Shown: positions 8,682 to 18,686 of the stretch, in pieces
Layout of the letters: each line of letters opens with the position of its first letter
Position numbering within the stretch: position 1 is the stretch's first letter
DNA from: Candidatus Kapaibacterium sp.
Lineage (GTDB): Bacteria; Bacteroidota; Ignavibacteria; Kapaibacteriales; UBA2268
Direction: 5' to 3'
NCBI GenBank assembly: GCA_028376765.1
Contig: JAONBD010000003.1
Coordinates: 1-64,000 of the forward strand
Length of the DNA: 64,000 nucleotides
Program-made: the position numbers and the translations under genes
Notes under the pieces: generated by a model
The model's input: the letters and a program-made list of their open reading frames with translations, nothing else
Told to the model about the DNA's origin: nothing
Database searches by the model: none

Positions 8682-11600
8682 ATGAATAAATATTTAATCC
8701 TTGCAGTATTTCTACCTATTTTATTAATATCCAGTCCAATTGAATTTAGAATAGGAGAGCAAATTAATTATCTTGATGGAAGTAATTCCGATGTCATGGT
8801 TCGTTCAGTTTTAGATAATTATATTTTTGATCTAAGCGACGATGAATTTCGCTTCACCTTATTCAAGAATTTCAATGAAAATAATGAAGATTATTTGGAG
8901 TATGAATCTATAAATTTTGAAATACTGTTCGATAAACAAGAGACTATTGAAAACACTTTAGGTAGCATAAATTTTAATAAGTTTACTTATTGGAATGCTA
9001 CAATTCCAAAAAGAATAGATAAACTTTATAAAAATGGTATCCCTAATAATATAGAAATTTATGATTATGTAGAGTGGAAAGCAATTGATTCAAGGCTACA
9101 AAGATTTAATTTCAAATTTTTCGAATTTATGGGGAATATTAAATATGATATTGAACTATCAAACAAAAATTTAAATAAATTAAAAATCAAATTAAATAAA
9201 CCTGCATATATCACTGATAGTGGAGAGTTGCTTGTTAAGGGTAAGCTTGGTAATATAATTTCTGAAAGACCAATTTCTTATTTAATCGATGAAAATTCTG
9301 GAACTAAATCATTAATTGATCTTGAATATTCTTTGAGTGGAGATACATTAGGCTTTGTATCAAAAAGCATTTTGCCGAAAAACAGCAGAATAATTATTGA
9401 CCCAGTATTAAGAGTTGAATCTAGCTATTACGGTGGATTAGATGATGATAGATTTTATGATATGGATAGAGATGCTGCTGGAAACTATTATCTTACAGGG
9501 ATAACATCAAGTGCAGGTAAAATTGCATTTAATGGACACCAAACAATTAAAAATAATTTGAATGATGCATTTCTAGTAAAAATTAACCCAGAGGGCAATA
9601 GAGTATGGGCAAGTTACTATGGTGGAGATCAAATTGATATTGTGTATGGAATTGGAGTTTCTCCTGATGGTGATATTGCTATTGTTGGCGAAACATTAAG
9701 TGACGAAGATATTGCAACGAGTGGTTCCCATCAAGAAGAATTGGGAGGCGGAAGTTCAGATGGATTTATTGCTTACTTTAATACCGATGGGGAACGGCAA
9801 TGGGCAAGTTATTACGGTGGTTTAGAAAGCGATAAATTGAATGATGTAGTATTAGATAATTTTGGTAATTCGTATGCAGTTGGCTTCACTCGTAGTGAAG
9901 ATAATATTGCTTTTGATGGATACCAAAATATAAGAAATGGGAACTCCGATGGATTTATGGTAAAATTCAATCCACTTGGTCAAAGACGTTGGGGATCATA
10001 TTATGGTGGTTCTGAAAATGACTATATCAATTCAATAGATCTAGATGAAAATGGCAATATATATGTTTGTGGAACAACACAAAGTTCGAGCAATATAGCA
10101 TTAAATGGATATAAAAATAATTATACAGGAGCATTTGATGCTTTTATCTCAAAGTTTGATGCGAGTGGAGATTTAACTTGGGCAAGTTATTTTGGTGGAA
10201 CAAAAGACGAAACAGCAAACTCAGTCAACTATCATAATGGAAATGTAGTATTAGCTGGTTCATCACAAAGTAATAATATAGCAATAGGTGGTAATCAAAC
10301 ATCTCATGGTGGTTCTTACGACGGCTATTTTGCTTTATTTGACGATGATGGAAACTTTAAGCTATCAAGTTATTTTGGTGGATCTCAAAATGATGATATA
10401 TCTTCTGCTTATCTTTCCGACGATGCTTTATATGTATGTGGGTACACCCGAAGCGATAATAATATTTCTTTTAATGCTTATCAGGAATTTAGAAAAGCAC
10501 AATTTGATGCAAGTTTTGCAAAATATAATCTTGATGGAACTATAGAATATGGATCTTATTATGGAGGTAGCGAAAGTGATTTTGCACGCTCAATAAGAAT
10601 AGATTCAGATACAATTTTTGTTGCTGGATATAGCAATAGTTCAAGCGATATTGCTGATAATGGTTATCAAAATTTTAATAGTGGATCCGATGATGGTATT
10701 TTCATTTTCTTAAAAGACCAAATAACTCCAAAAATTAATGCAAATTTTCAAGAATTATATTGTGGTGGCGAATCATACTCGGTAGAATTTGATTTAGTAG
10801 GCGACTTTCCAAACAAAGTAAATTTAAGGTTAGAATTATCTGATAAAAATGGGAACTTTCAAAATAGTCAATTATTAAAAGAGGGTGAGTTTTCTTCTGA
10901 TATAACTAATCTATTTGATTTTAATATTTCAAACACTTTAAGCACTAGCTCACTTTATAAAATCAAAATAGTGAGCGATAACCCAAAAGCAGAATCAAAT
11001 TCAACAGAGAGTATCACAATTCTTGCTCCAGTAAAGATATCTGGTTTATTGGATAGATATTGCGTTAATAAAGATTATTATCTTAATGCCAATACTATTA
11101 ATGGATCTACTTATGAATGGATTCTGCCTAATGGAAATAGAATTGAAAACGTAAATCGAATAAATATTAACCATAATAACTCTGGCACTTATACATATAA
11201 ATTAATCCAAAATTGTTTCGGTTGTATTAGTGAAATAGAATTTGATATAGAGCTAATAGATACACCAATAATTAGCATTACTCCAAACGATGATGTGTGC
11301 AGATATGATACCGTTAATTATCAATTGCAATATGATATTCCAAGAAGTAACTTCACTTTGGAATGGAAGCTATTTGATGCCAAGTTGATTTCTGGTGATT
11401 TAAAATTATCTGATAATCTTGATGTTCGGTTAGATGGTGATAACCCAAGAATAGAGGTTACCGTCTATGAAAAAGGAACAGGCTGTGTAGTAGAAGAGAC
11501 AATTTCAATAAACTATTATGAAAATATAATTCCTAAAATATTAGGGCCTGAAAAAACATGTAAAAATTGCACAGAAAATTATAAAATATCAGATATTTAT

Positions 11601-12707
11601 TCATCTTATAATTGGGAAATAGAAGGCGGAGAAATAGTTACAAATAATGATGCCGAAATTACTGTAAAATGGGGTAATGAATCGGTTGGAGAGCTAAAGG
11701 TATTTGTAGAAAATAGCTTTGGTTGCAAGTCTGCTGATGATATTAATATAGTACTTTCTGATAACATAGAAATATCTATATCTCCCGAAATCAATTTTAT
11801 TTGCATTGGAGATTCTACCGAATTTTCGACTTCCTCAGCTACTTTTTTAAATAATAATTGGGAGATTGAAGGCGGAGAAATTTTAAATCAAACTGAAAAT
11901 TCCGTTACTATTTTTTGGAACGAAGCTGGAAAATCGACTCTATATTTAACACAAATAAATAACAATACTTCAACTACTCAAACTGAAAATATAGAAATAG
12001 ATGTACTTGCAATACCCGAACTTAAAATCAGCTCTTCAACTATCAATTATTGTATTGACCAAACCAGTGTTTTGGAGTTTGAAACAATCCCTGGTTTGCA
12101 ATTGCAAGCAAATATTGAAAACGGAATAATAGATAAGATAGATGGTAATAAGGTTGAGTTTAGGTTTACTAAAATTGGAGTAGGTGAAATTACAGTTAGC
12201 GGTCAAGTTGGAAATAATGGATGCAAGGGATATAATAGCAGTACTTTTTTGATAGCTGAAAATACTGATGAGGTCCAGCTAGATTTAATTAAAGGAATAA
12301 TTTCATCAAGCAAACCAGCATATTTTTTGCTAAATAATTCAGTTCTATTAAATGAAAGCCCAGCATTGGAGTACACTCCATCAGAAAATGGGAACTATTC
12401 TGCATATACATTAGATATGTTTGGATGTAAATCAGAAATTTCGAATACAATATTTATTAATTATTTTTCTGTAATGGATTTACCCGAATATATAAACATA
12501 TATCCAAACCCTGCAGATAATATTCTAAATATTAATTCTAAATATAATATTAATTTAAAATTAATTGATATTAATGGAAATACTTTAATAGACCTAAAAA
12601 ATATAAACAAAACAAGCTTGGATATATCCAAAATATATTCTGGTTTTTATTTGATAGAAATTCAAAATAAAAATATCTATTATAGAGAAAAATTAATAAT
12701 AAAATAA
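8682..12707 (+). CDS. Large secreted SBBP beta-propeller protein with T9SS type A sorting domain
   Basis: The 1341-residue product has an N-terminal signal segment, then a ~200-residue leader domain like those found before SBBP repeats. Seven repeats of about 63 residues follow, each starting SYYGG/SYFGG and containing an ...G.IYVCGTTQSS...-type strand, as expected for a seven-bladed propeller. After about residue 680 come several Ig/PKD-like domains rich in W-E-I-E-G-G-E motifs. The last ~75 residues (YPNPADNILNINS, KLIDINGNTLIDL, SGFYLIEI, YREKLIIK) form a type A T9SS C-terminal domain. It is therefore predicted to cross the outer membrane by T9SS and be anchored or released. Adhesion or carbohydrate binding is a guess. 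It is divergent from the S74 pair. Confidence 0.88.
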   Translation: MNKYLILAVFLPILLISSPIEFRIGEQINYLDGSNSDVMVRSVLDNYIFDLSDDEFRFTLFKNFNENNEDYLEYESINFEILFDKQETIENTLGSINFNKFTYWNATIPKRIDKLYKNGIPNNIEIYDYVEWKAIDSRLQRFNFKFFEFMGNIKYDIELSNKNLNKLKIKLNKPAYITDSGELLVKGKLGNIISERPISYLIDENSGTKSLIDLEYSLSGDTLGFVSKSILPKNSRIIIDPVLRVESSYYGGLDDDRFYDMDRDAAGNYYLTGITSSAGKIAFNGHQTIKNNLNDAFLVKINPEGNRVWASYYGGDQIDIVYGIGVSPDGDIAIVGETLSDEDIATSGSHQEELGGGSSDGFIAYFNTDGERQWASYYGGLESDKLNDVVLDNFGNSYAVGFTRSEDNIAFDGYQNIRNGNSDGFMVKFNPLGQRRWGSYYGGSENDYINSIDLDENGNIYVCGTTQSSSNIALNGYKNNYTGAFDAFISKFDASGDLTWASYFGGTKDETANSVNYHNGNVVLAGSSQSNNIAIGGNQTSHGGSYDGYFALFDDDGNFKLSSYFGGSQNDDISSAYLSDDALYVCGYTRSDNNISFNAYQEFRKAQFDASFAKYNLDGTIEYGSYYGGSESDFARSIRIDSDTIFVAGYSNSSSDIADNGYQNFNSGSDDGIFIFLKDQITPKINANFQELYCGGESYSVEFDLVGDFPNKVNLRLELSDKNGNFQNSQLLKEGEFSSDITNLFDFNISNTLSTSSLYKIKIVSDNPKAESNSTESITILAPVKISGLLDRYCVNKDYYLNANTINGSTYEWILPNGNRIENVNRININHNNSGTYTYKLIQNCFGCISEIEFDIELIDTPIISITPNDDVCRYDTVNYQLQYDIPRSNFTLEWKLFDAKLISGDLKLSDNLDVRLDGDNPRIEVTVYEKGTGCVVEETISINYYENIIPKILGPEKTCKNCTENYKISDIYSSYNWEIEGGEIVTNNDAEITVKWGNESVGELKVFVENSFGCKSADDINIVLSDNIEISISPEINFICIGDSTEFSTSSATFLNNNWEIEGGEILNQTENSVTIFWNEAGKSTLYLTQINNNTSTTQTENIEIDVLAIPELKISSSTINYCIDQTSVLEFETIPGLQLQANIENGIIDKIDGNKVEFRFTKIGVGEITVSGQVGNNGCKGYNSSTFLIAENTDEVQLDLIKGIISSSKPAYFLLNNSVLLNESPALEYTPSENGNYSAYTLDMFGCKSEISNTIFINYFSVMDLPEYINIYPNPADNILNINSKYNINLKLIDINGNTLIDLKNINKTSLDISKIYSGFYLIEIQNKNIYYREKLIIK
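9418..10715 (+). repeat. Seven tandem SBBP repeats within the T9SS cargo gene
   Basis: Seven in-frame units of about 189 bp each begin with codons for S-Y-Y/F-G-G (near 9421, 9613, 9805, 9997, 10186, 10366 and 10552). They are diverged at DNA level, so this is an old protein-domain repeat rather than a recent tandem expansion. Confidence 0.75.
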
Positions 12708-12711
12708 ACTA

Positions 12712-13326
12712 TTAATCTATTTTTACAAAGCTACAAAATAGAAAATTCTGAGTGGTATTGAATGGCGTTGTGTGATCTGATTTTACGCACTTAATTTTTT
12801 TAAAATTATCATTAAATAGTTTACTCAATTTTGGTTCACTATACTGAGAAATTTCTAAACCACTGCATTTAAGAGGCCCTTCATCAGAAAAAGTGCCCAT
12901 AATTAAAGATCCGTTCACAAACTCTAAGACTGTATTTACATAGTGTTCAATTTCTGTTTTATTGGTTAAAAAGTGAAATGCGGCTCTATCGTGCCATAAA
13001 TCATACTTTTTTTTAGGTTTAAAATCTAGAATATCACTAACGATCCAAGTTACAGCTTTTGCCTTTTCTCCTAACCGGATTTTAGACTTTTCTAATGCTT
13101 TTTCTGAAATATCTAAAACGGTAATATTTTGATAGCCTTCGTCAATTAGATAATCAACCAAATTACTATCTCCTCCACCAATATCGATAATTTCAGCAGA
13201 TTTATCAATTTTTAAATCAGATATAAACTCAAGTGAAATTATTGGTTTTTTCTGAGTCCAGCTTACTTCGTCTTTATTCTTAGTTTGGTAAACTGTTTCC
13301 CAGTGATTTTTTCTGTTAATATCCAT
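12712..13326 (-). CDS. Class I SAM-dependent methyltransferase
   Basis: The 204-residue protein opens with NHWETVYQTKNKDEVSW, a common start in small-molecule methyltransferases related to thiopurine and tellurite methyltransferases. SAM-binding motif I follows (IIDIGGGDSN, residues 46-55), then VLDIS (acidic ribose contact) and the post-II DLWHDRAAFHFL segment. The last part (PFNTTQNFLFCSF) fits this family. Substrate unknown. It converges with the propeller gene, with 4 bp between stops, and is divergent from the pirin gene. A TAnnTTTG box sits four bases upstream of its ATG. Confidence 0.82.
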   Translation of the reverse strand: MDINRKNHWETVYQTKNKDEVSWTQKKPIISLEFISDLKIDKSAEIIDIGGGDSNLVDYLIDEGYQNITVLDISEKALEKSKIRLGEKAKAVTWIVSDILDFKPKKKYDLWHDRAAFHFLTNKTEIEHYVNTVLEFVNGSLIMGTFSDEGPLKCSGLEISQYSEPKLSKLFNDNFKKIKCVKSDHTTPFNTTQNFLFCSFVKID

Positions 13327-13330
13327 AGCA

Positions 13331-13338
13331 CAAATATA
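13331..13338 (-). promoter_or_regulatory. Candidate -7 box for the methyltransferase gene
   Basis: On the minus strand TATATTTG lies four bases upstream of the ATG, the same geometry as at queE, and predicts a leaderless transcript. Confidence 0.4.
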
Positions 13339-13457
13339 TACATTTTATAAAAAGCAACATATTCTAGGGGTTAATCTTTTACAGAAACATTCATAATTAA
13401 ATATTTACTTTTAGTAGGAATTCAAATAATACATAGATTTAATTCGTTTTAATCAAT

Positions 13458-14477
13458 ATGAATAATCCTATTAAAAATATTACGCCACTTGGCTTTCAGT
13501 GGCAAACAGCGGATCCTTTTTTGTTTTGTGTACATCACGAAGATTTTTATCCTGAAGGAAATGATCAAATGGGAATAAACCCTGAAAACCTTCAAGGGCG
13601 ATACCTTGGTAACGATTTTCAACTAAAAGATGGATTCAGAATGTATCATGGAAATCCAGTACCTGGATTTCCGCAGCATCCACACAGGGGCTTTGAAACT
13701 ATAACAATTGTTCGTGATGGCTTTGTAGATCATAGCGATTCTCATGGTGGATTAGGCAGGTATGGCAATGGCGACGTGCAATGGATGACTGCAGGAAAAG
13801 GTTTAAATCATGCAGAAATGTTTCCGCTTGTTCATTCCGACAAACCTAACCGAACTGAGCTTTTTCAAATATGGTTAAATCTTCCTAAGAAAAATAAATT
13901 TGTGAAACCTGATTATAAAATGCTCTGGGCCGAGGATATTCCTAAAATTGAAGTAAGAAATGAAGCTGGAAAAAAAGCAATTGTCGAATTAATCGCTGGT
14001 AGCTTCGACAATAAAAAAGCGGTAGCACCACCAGAAAATTCTTGGGCTGCAGATAGTAACAACCAACTTTCCATATTAAATATACTAATGGAATCTGGAT
14101 CGGAAATTTCAATTCCAAGAGTAAACCTTGAAGAATTTAATAGGAATTTATATTTTTATAGGGGCGAATCGATTACCATCAATAATGAAAAAATCAATAA
14201 TAATTGTAGAGTAGAACTAAATTCAAACGATGATATAGTTATAAAAAATGGTGAGAAGCCTACTTCTATTTTGCTTCTCCAGTCAAAACCAATAAACGAG
14301 CCAGTTGCACAACAAGGGCCTTTTGTAATGAATACTGTTGGAGAAATAAAGGAAGCAATTTTAGAATACCAGCAAACTGAATTTGGTGGTTGGCCATTTG
14401 ACAGAAGCGACTATGTTCATGCTAAAGAAAAAGGAAGATTCGCAAAATATTCTGATGGTAGTTCAGAAGAAAAATAA
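13458..14477 (+). CDS. Pirin family protein (cupin)
   Basis: The 339-residue protein has the pirin N-terminal cupin with all metal-site segments: PHPHRGFETIT (His, His, Glu region), HSDSHGG and GKGLNHAEMF. The pirin C-terminal cupin contains FVMNT and ends in an EFGGWPFDR motif. Pirins bind Fe in the N-terminal site; some have quercetinase activity and others affect transcription or redox responses, so the role here is open. It is longer than the usual ~290 residues because of a longer N-terminal lead-in. A single gene, divergent from the methyltransferase by ~130 bp. Confidence 0.9.
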   Translation: MNNPIKNITPLGFQWQTADPFLFCVHHEDFYPEGNDQMGINPENLQGRYLGNDFQLKDGFRMYHGNPVPGFPQHPHRGFETITIVRDGFVDHSDSHGGLGRYGNGDVQWMTAGKGLNHAEMFPLVHSDKPNRTELFQIWLNLPKKNKFVKPDYKMLWAEDIPKIEVRNEAGKKAIVELIAGSFDNKKAVAPPENSWAADSNNQLSILNILMESGSEISIPRVNLEEFNRNLYFYRGESITINNEKINNNCRVELNSNDDIVIKNGEKPTSILLLQSKPINEPVAQQGPFVMNTVGEIKEAILEYQQTEFGGWPFDRSDYVHAKEKGRFAKYSDGSSEEK

Positions 14478-14572
14478 ATTATTCTAGTTGGATTTTGAAT
14501 TGTTTCTGTATTGAAAACAATACAACGTATGTTTGTGCAACTTGGAAATGTTAATGGTTGTAAAAACTTATA

Positions 14573-15190
14573 TTAATTAGATATATTGGTAAAGTCAAAT
14601 ATCAAATGTTTTAAGATTCCTATTTCAATATGTTCAGATTCAAAATAATCTTTATGTAGATGATTTTTTTTAGAAATCAAAGTTTCGGTACTTCTATTAT
14701 CTTTTTTTATTAGAAGGGAGTTAATTCCTTGAATAGTCTTGTTTAAATCTCCTTCTAATAAATACCCAACTAAACTTCCATTTTCGTATTTTTTAGTAGT
14801 AAAGTTATTAATACCTGTAGCAATGTATCTCCGTTTGAGTGCAGAACTTTTTTCTTTTAAGTTTTTTGCTTCAAAAAAATACTTCAATTCTAGTTTTGAA
14901 ATTATACTAGACATTTTCAAATCTACACGTGGTAGTTTATCTGCAAAACCTTTCTTTTTCTCTATATCTTCTGATAAATGTTCTTCTCTGGTTGCAAATA
15001 TGCTAAACTCAAGTCTTTTAGGGTTACTGTCTAATTTTTCAAATAATACTTGTGAGATATCATTCTCGTCCATATTTAATTTTATAATTTTCTCATTTAT
15101 TGAAGAATGATAAGCTTCAGCCATTAAAATAAAACATTTATCCTCAAATGCCTTTTTGAATTTTTCGTGAATATTCGTATTTAATGCCAT
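14573..15190 (-). CDS. Putative PD-(D/E)xK nuclease-like companion of the DNA methylase
   Basis: The 205-residue protein is not recognised with certainty. It follows the large DNA methylase gene by 2 bp in the same direction, so it is very likely its operon partner. Asp90 (PRVDLK) followed 17 residues later by Glu107-Ala-Lys109 (YFFEAKNLK) has the spacing and hydrophobic setting of a PD-(D/E)xK nuclease core, with an upstream acidic helix (REEHLSEDIE). That would make it a restriction or repair endonuclease subunit. The motif reading is inference. Alternatives are a specificity or inhibitor subunit. No signal peptide or membrane segment. Confidence 0.55.
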   Translation of the reverse strand: MALNTNIHEKFKKAFEDKCFILMAEAYHSSINEKIIKLNMDENDISQVLFEKLDSNPKRLEFSIFATREEHLSEDIEKKKGFADKLPRVDLKMSSIISKLELKYFFEAKNLKEKSSALKRRYIATGINNFTTKKYENGSLVGYLLEGDLNKTIQGINSLLIKKDNRSTETLISKKNHLHKDYFESEHIEIGILKHLIFDFTNISN

Positions 15191-15192
15191 AT

Positions 15193-18100
15193 TTAATTCT
15201 CGTTTAAAATTTCAAGAATTAACTCAGAAGCATATTCTAATGCCATTGATTGCGACCAGAATCTTCTTTGATTTGGTCTAATAATATAAATATTATTCCC
15301 TGATTTATAATTAAGTTTTTTTCTAAAATAGATATTGGTGGCTTTTTCTTCCCATAAGTGTTTATCGAGTTTTTTTAATTCATCATCAATAAAATCTTCT
15401 GATTGAAAAGTTTCGTTTTTCTTTTCATTAAAAGAAATTTTAATCATCATTAAAGGACTAAATCTATTGATAGAATTAAAAACTGTAGCATTTGCAAATA
15501 AATCTTGTCCGTCAAGAAAATTATTTAATTCATTAGAAATTAATGTGCTAAAAATTTTTACTTGCTCTTGAAGTGCGGGGAATAATGCTTTTGATTTTTC
15601 TTGATTATGAAATAAATCAACCGAAATTTGGATTGTATCTGAAATAGAAATTAAATCATTTGATGAAAGATAATATATATTTTTAATTTCTGAATTCCAT
15701 TTATTTGTTTCAAAAGTTATTTCATCTTGACTAAATAAAGTATCGTTTTCCTCAAAATTTAATTTCGAGAATTTCTGTTCTTTAATTTTTTTTAAATCTA
15801 ATTCTTGATAAGGGAAATTTAGGTATTCAGTTAAAACAATTCTATCTCTTTCTAGACCCCAAGAAGATGAAGTAAGGAAAAAGAAGTAGGTTGCTAAATG
15901 TGAGTTAAACGTAATTACGATTGATTTTAATTTATCAGCATCTTTAGAAGAAAAACCATATACAGCTTTATTATAAAAGATATTATAGTCAAAGTAACTC
16001 GATAGGATATTCTTATTTGTAATACCTTCTTTAATTACAGCGAGAGGCTGTTCGAATAATTTTGTGTTATTTTTCCTGAACTCTCCGCTTATATCTTGGC
16101 TCTTATTCTTATTTGTGTAATATTTATTAATTTTAGATGTACCAATGTGCTTACCGTCAACTAAAATTTTGTTTTCTTCTTTTTCTTTTGGGTGTAAACC
16201 AGAACCATACTCAATATTGTTTTTACTCAAATAGCTTTTAAAGCATTCATTTTGTTTATTTAGTTTTTGGATTAATTCCCAATCATTCATTCCGCCCCAC
16301 ATTGCAACCTTCCAGATTTTGGTGTCAGGTTTTTGGCTTTCCTCTCTTGGTAAATATTTTAAATCTGTGGAATCTATAATTAAACCTTCAATTATATTTG
16401 ATTTAATATAAGTTTTAGGTGAATAATATGTGATTGTATTTGAGATTGTCTTTGGTTGCTCTTTTTGATAAAATACAATGCTTATAGGACCAGTTGCATC
16501 TCCAAATAATTGACCTCCAAAATTTTTCTTTGCATTACGAAGTATCGAAAAATTATATATTTTTTCTACATAGTTTTCGTTAAATAACCATTCTCTAAAA
16601 TTCTGATAAGTACCTCCTGTATTAGTTAAAACCTTGGTATTAAATATTAGAGCTATTTCTCCATTGGGTGCAAACTTTGTGGATTTATGTAAAAATGGTA
16701 AAACCATTTGTTTAGCAAAATCAAATTGTTTGTTATAATTTTTTACAGATTCAAGTAAACCAGTATTACCAAACGGTGGGTTTCCGACTACAAGATTAAA
16801 TTCTATATTTTCTACTTCTTTATTTGTCTCAATGGTATCTCTGCAAAATAAATTTGCTCCTTGTTTTTTTAAAGTTTTATCATTTGGGTTGTTGATTAGG
16901 TTGGGTAAGCTATGATTTTTATTTTGCCAAATATTTTTAGGGTTCAGATTATCAACTAAAGCTAAGTATAAACTAAAAGCAGCAACTTTAATTGCTTGTG
17001 GATGTAATTCAATTCCAAAAATATTATCTGTAAGTAGTTTTTTTAATTTATTAAAGTCGGTTAGTTTTTCATTATGGGAATTCTCATAACGCTTTACTAA
17101 TCGTTTAAAGCATTCTACTAAAAAAATTCCAGAACCACAGGATGGGTCTAAAATCTTAATATTATAGTTTGTTTCACTATTATTAACAGGTAATTTTTCA
17201 TTTAAAATAAATTCAACCAAAGAAGGTGGTGTGTAATATGTTCCTGTTTTTTTCTTTAATTCAGGGTCAGTTTTAAATAAAAAGTTTTCATAGATTTCAC
17301 TTAACAATTCTATTTGTATAATGCTAAAATCAAATAGTCTCCAATCCTCAAATAAGTTTATTTGTGATGTGTTTTCATTACCACTAATAAAACATTTTTT
17401 AATTAATTGAAGTTGATTGGTAGATATGTTTTCTCCATCTTCTAAAGTGAACACGTTACCATTGAAATGTTCCTCTAATTTATCGAATAAATCATAAGTT
17501 GATTTTACATCATTTAGAATGTCAAAGTAAGATTTTGCTCCTTTTCTTATTTTAGAATAAAATATCTTATCTGTGGCTCCTCTATCTTGCAGATATAAAA
17601 GAAACAAAGAACGAAGAATGATCTTGTTGATAAAATTAATGTCAAGACCTTGATTTTGAAGTTGATTAGCTGTGTTAACTAAACTATCTACTAAATACTT
17701 GTCTACTCTACGTTGTAAATTTATTTTATCTCTGATAAATTGAGCTTCTTCCAAAGTCCAGATAATTCCCGTATCAATGGCAATAGTTGAAAAAAGTCGA
17801 TTAAGCTCTTGAATTTGTTCTTTGTCAGAATAAGTATAAGATTTTATTTCAATTTTTTGCAGTTCAATATTATAATCAAAATCATCTTTAGTGATGATAA
17901 TAGGTTTTTCAGAACAGTTATAAATACGAATTTCTGTTTCAGAATAAACGTATAGAAATAGTACTTTTTTGAAGTTCCAAGCTTTTTTGTGAGTGTTTGC
18001 AATTTCTTTTAATGAACCTGTATCGAATGAGTTTATTTTTTTTAAAAATATAGCAGGAAAGCTATTGTCGTTTTCATCGGTATTAAAATAAACTGCATCT

Positions 18101-18222
18101 ATGCCAAACTCTTTTGCTTGGTTCAAGACAATAGATTTACTTTCGGACAGCTTTTTGCTTTTCGAAGTAGTAGAAATGGCTTTGTTTAAACCAATTAAAT
18201 CTATTGTTTTTTGTCCGTTCAT
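15193..18222 (-). CDS. Eco57I/type IIG-like adenine-specific DNA methyltransferase (restriction-modification)
   Basis: The 1009-residue protein carries N6-adenine methylase motifs: TGTYYTPPSLVEFIL (target of the gamma-type fold), motif I LDPSCGSGIFL at about 358-368, FGIELHPQA, and motif IV NPPF at about 481-484. A C-terminal region of ~450 residues resembles the target-recognition part of TaqI-like/Eco57I enzymes (e.g. YGSGLHPKE). The N-terminal ~150 residues contain short beta strands ending in AVYF...PAIFLKK but no clear nuclease triad, so cutting may depend on the adjacent small gene. BREX PglX is a relative, but no brx/pgl genes are nearby. It may be a host-defence or orphan methylation system. 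Confidence 0.85.
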   Translation of the reverse strand: MNGQKTIDLIGLNKAISTTSKSKKLSESKSIVLNQAKEFGIDAVYFNTDENDNSFPAIFLKKINSFDTGSLKEIANTHKKAWNFKKVLFLYVYSETEIRIYNCSEKPIIITKDDFDYNIELQKIEIKSYTYSDKEQIQELNRLFSTIAIDTGIIWTLEEAQFIRDKINLQRRVDKYLVDSLVNTANQLQNQGLDINFINKIILRSLFLLYLQDRGATDKIFYSKIRKGAKSYFDILNDVKSTYDLFDKLEEHFNGNVFTLEDGENISTNQLQLIKKCFISGNENTSQINLFEDWRLFDFSIIQIELLSEIYENFLFKTDPELKKKTGTYYTPPSLVEFILNEKLPVNNSETNYNIKILDPSCGSGIFLVECFKRLVKRYENSHNEKLTDFNKLKKLLTDNIFGIELHPQAIKVAAFSLYLALVDNLNPKNIWQNKNHSLPNLINNPNDKTLKKQGANLFCRDTIETNKEVENIEFNLVVGNPPFGNTGLLESVKNYNKQFDFAKQMVLPFLHKSTKFAPNGEIALIFNTKVLTNTGGTYQNFREWLFNENYVEKIYNFSILRNAKKNFGGQLFGDATGPISIVFYQKEQPKTISNTITYYSPKTYIKSNIIEGLIIDSTDLKYLPREESQKPDTKIWKVAMWGGMNDWELIQKLNKQNECFKSYLSKNNIEYGSGLHPKEKEENKILVDGKHIGTSKINKYYTNKNKSQDISGEFRKNNTKLFEQPLAVIKEGITNKNILSSYFDYNIFYNKAVYGFSSKDADKLKSIVITFNSHLATYFFFLTSSSWGLERDRIVLTEYLNFPYQELDLKKIKEQKFSKLNFEENDTLFSQDEITFETNKWNSEIKNIYYLSSNDLISISDTIQISVDLFHNQEKSKALFPALQEQVKIFSTLISNELNNFLDGQDLFANATVFNSINRFSPLMMIKISFNEKKNETFQSEDFIDDELKKLDKHLWEEKATNIYFRKKLNYKSGNNIYIIRPNQRRFWSQSMALEYASELILEILNEN

Positions 18223-18396
18223 TATTATTTTCTATGGTCTTTTTTGGTTTTTCATAAAATACGAATTCATTAACCCACAAATTTATTCTTTTTGAAAAAA
18301 TAAAGTCAAATTACTTTTGCAGATAGTCAACAATGGATAAGCTACAATTTTTTTAGCATTAAAATATATTAGTGGCAAAACCGAAAATGCTAAGAT

Positions 18397-18412
18397 AAAC
18401 GACTGGTCGTTT
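18397..18412. promoter_or_regulatory. Operator-like palindrome
   Basis: AAACGACTGGTCGTTT has perfect 7-bp arms around a 2-base centre. It resembles operators bound by TetR-family repressors. It lies about 175 bp upstream of the methylase start. No TetR gene is in the window, so the assignment is inference. Confidence 0.4.
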
Positions 18413-18686
18413 GAATCTCAAACATTACATATATTTACATTGCTTATATAAATTATATAGTGTTTTTAGTAAGTGCATATATATATAAATACTTTAACTA
18501 TTGAATACTGCATTTGTAACTATACGCACAAGCTAATTTAATGAAAATTTAAACAGCACTCGCTATATTTTATAAACCATTTACAAAATATGGATAAACC
18601 ATTTTCTTGTATTTTGTTTTTGGATTGGTAACTTTCGTCCAAAAAAGAATCAACGAATACAGCGGTAGAAACATTCTGCAAGGTGT

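Noticed and set aside
9418-10715. Regular ~189-bp periodicity as a possible CRISPR or satellite array
   Set aside because: The period is a whole number of codons, sequence between units varies as in protein repeats, and the frame encodes SBBP blades throughout.
14499-14521. ATTGTTT...AAACAAT hairpin after the pirin gene as a terminator
   Set aside because: Seven AT-rich pairs over a nine-base loop without a T run; too weak to call.
14573-18222. BREX (PglX) or DISARM defence system
   Set aside because: The methylase is PglX-like only in the shared Eco57I core; no brxA/B/C, pglZ or drm genes flank it.
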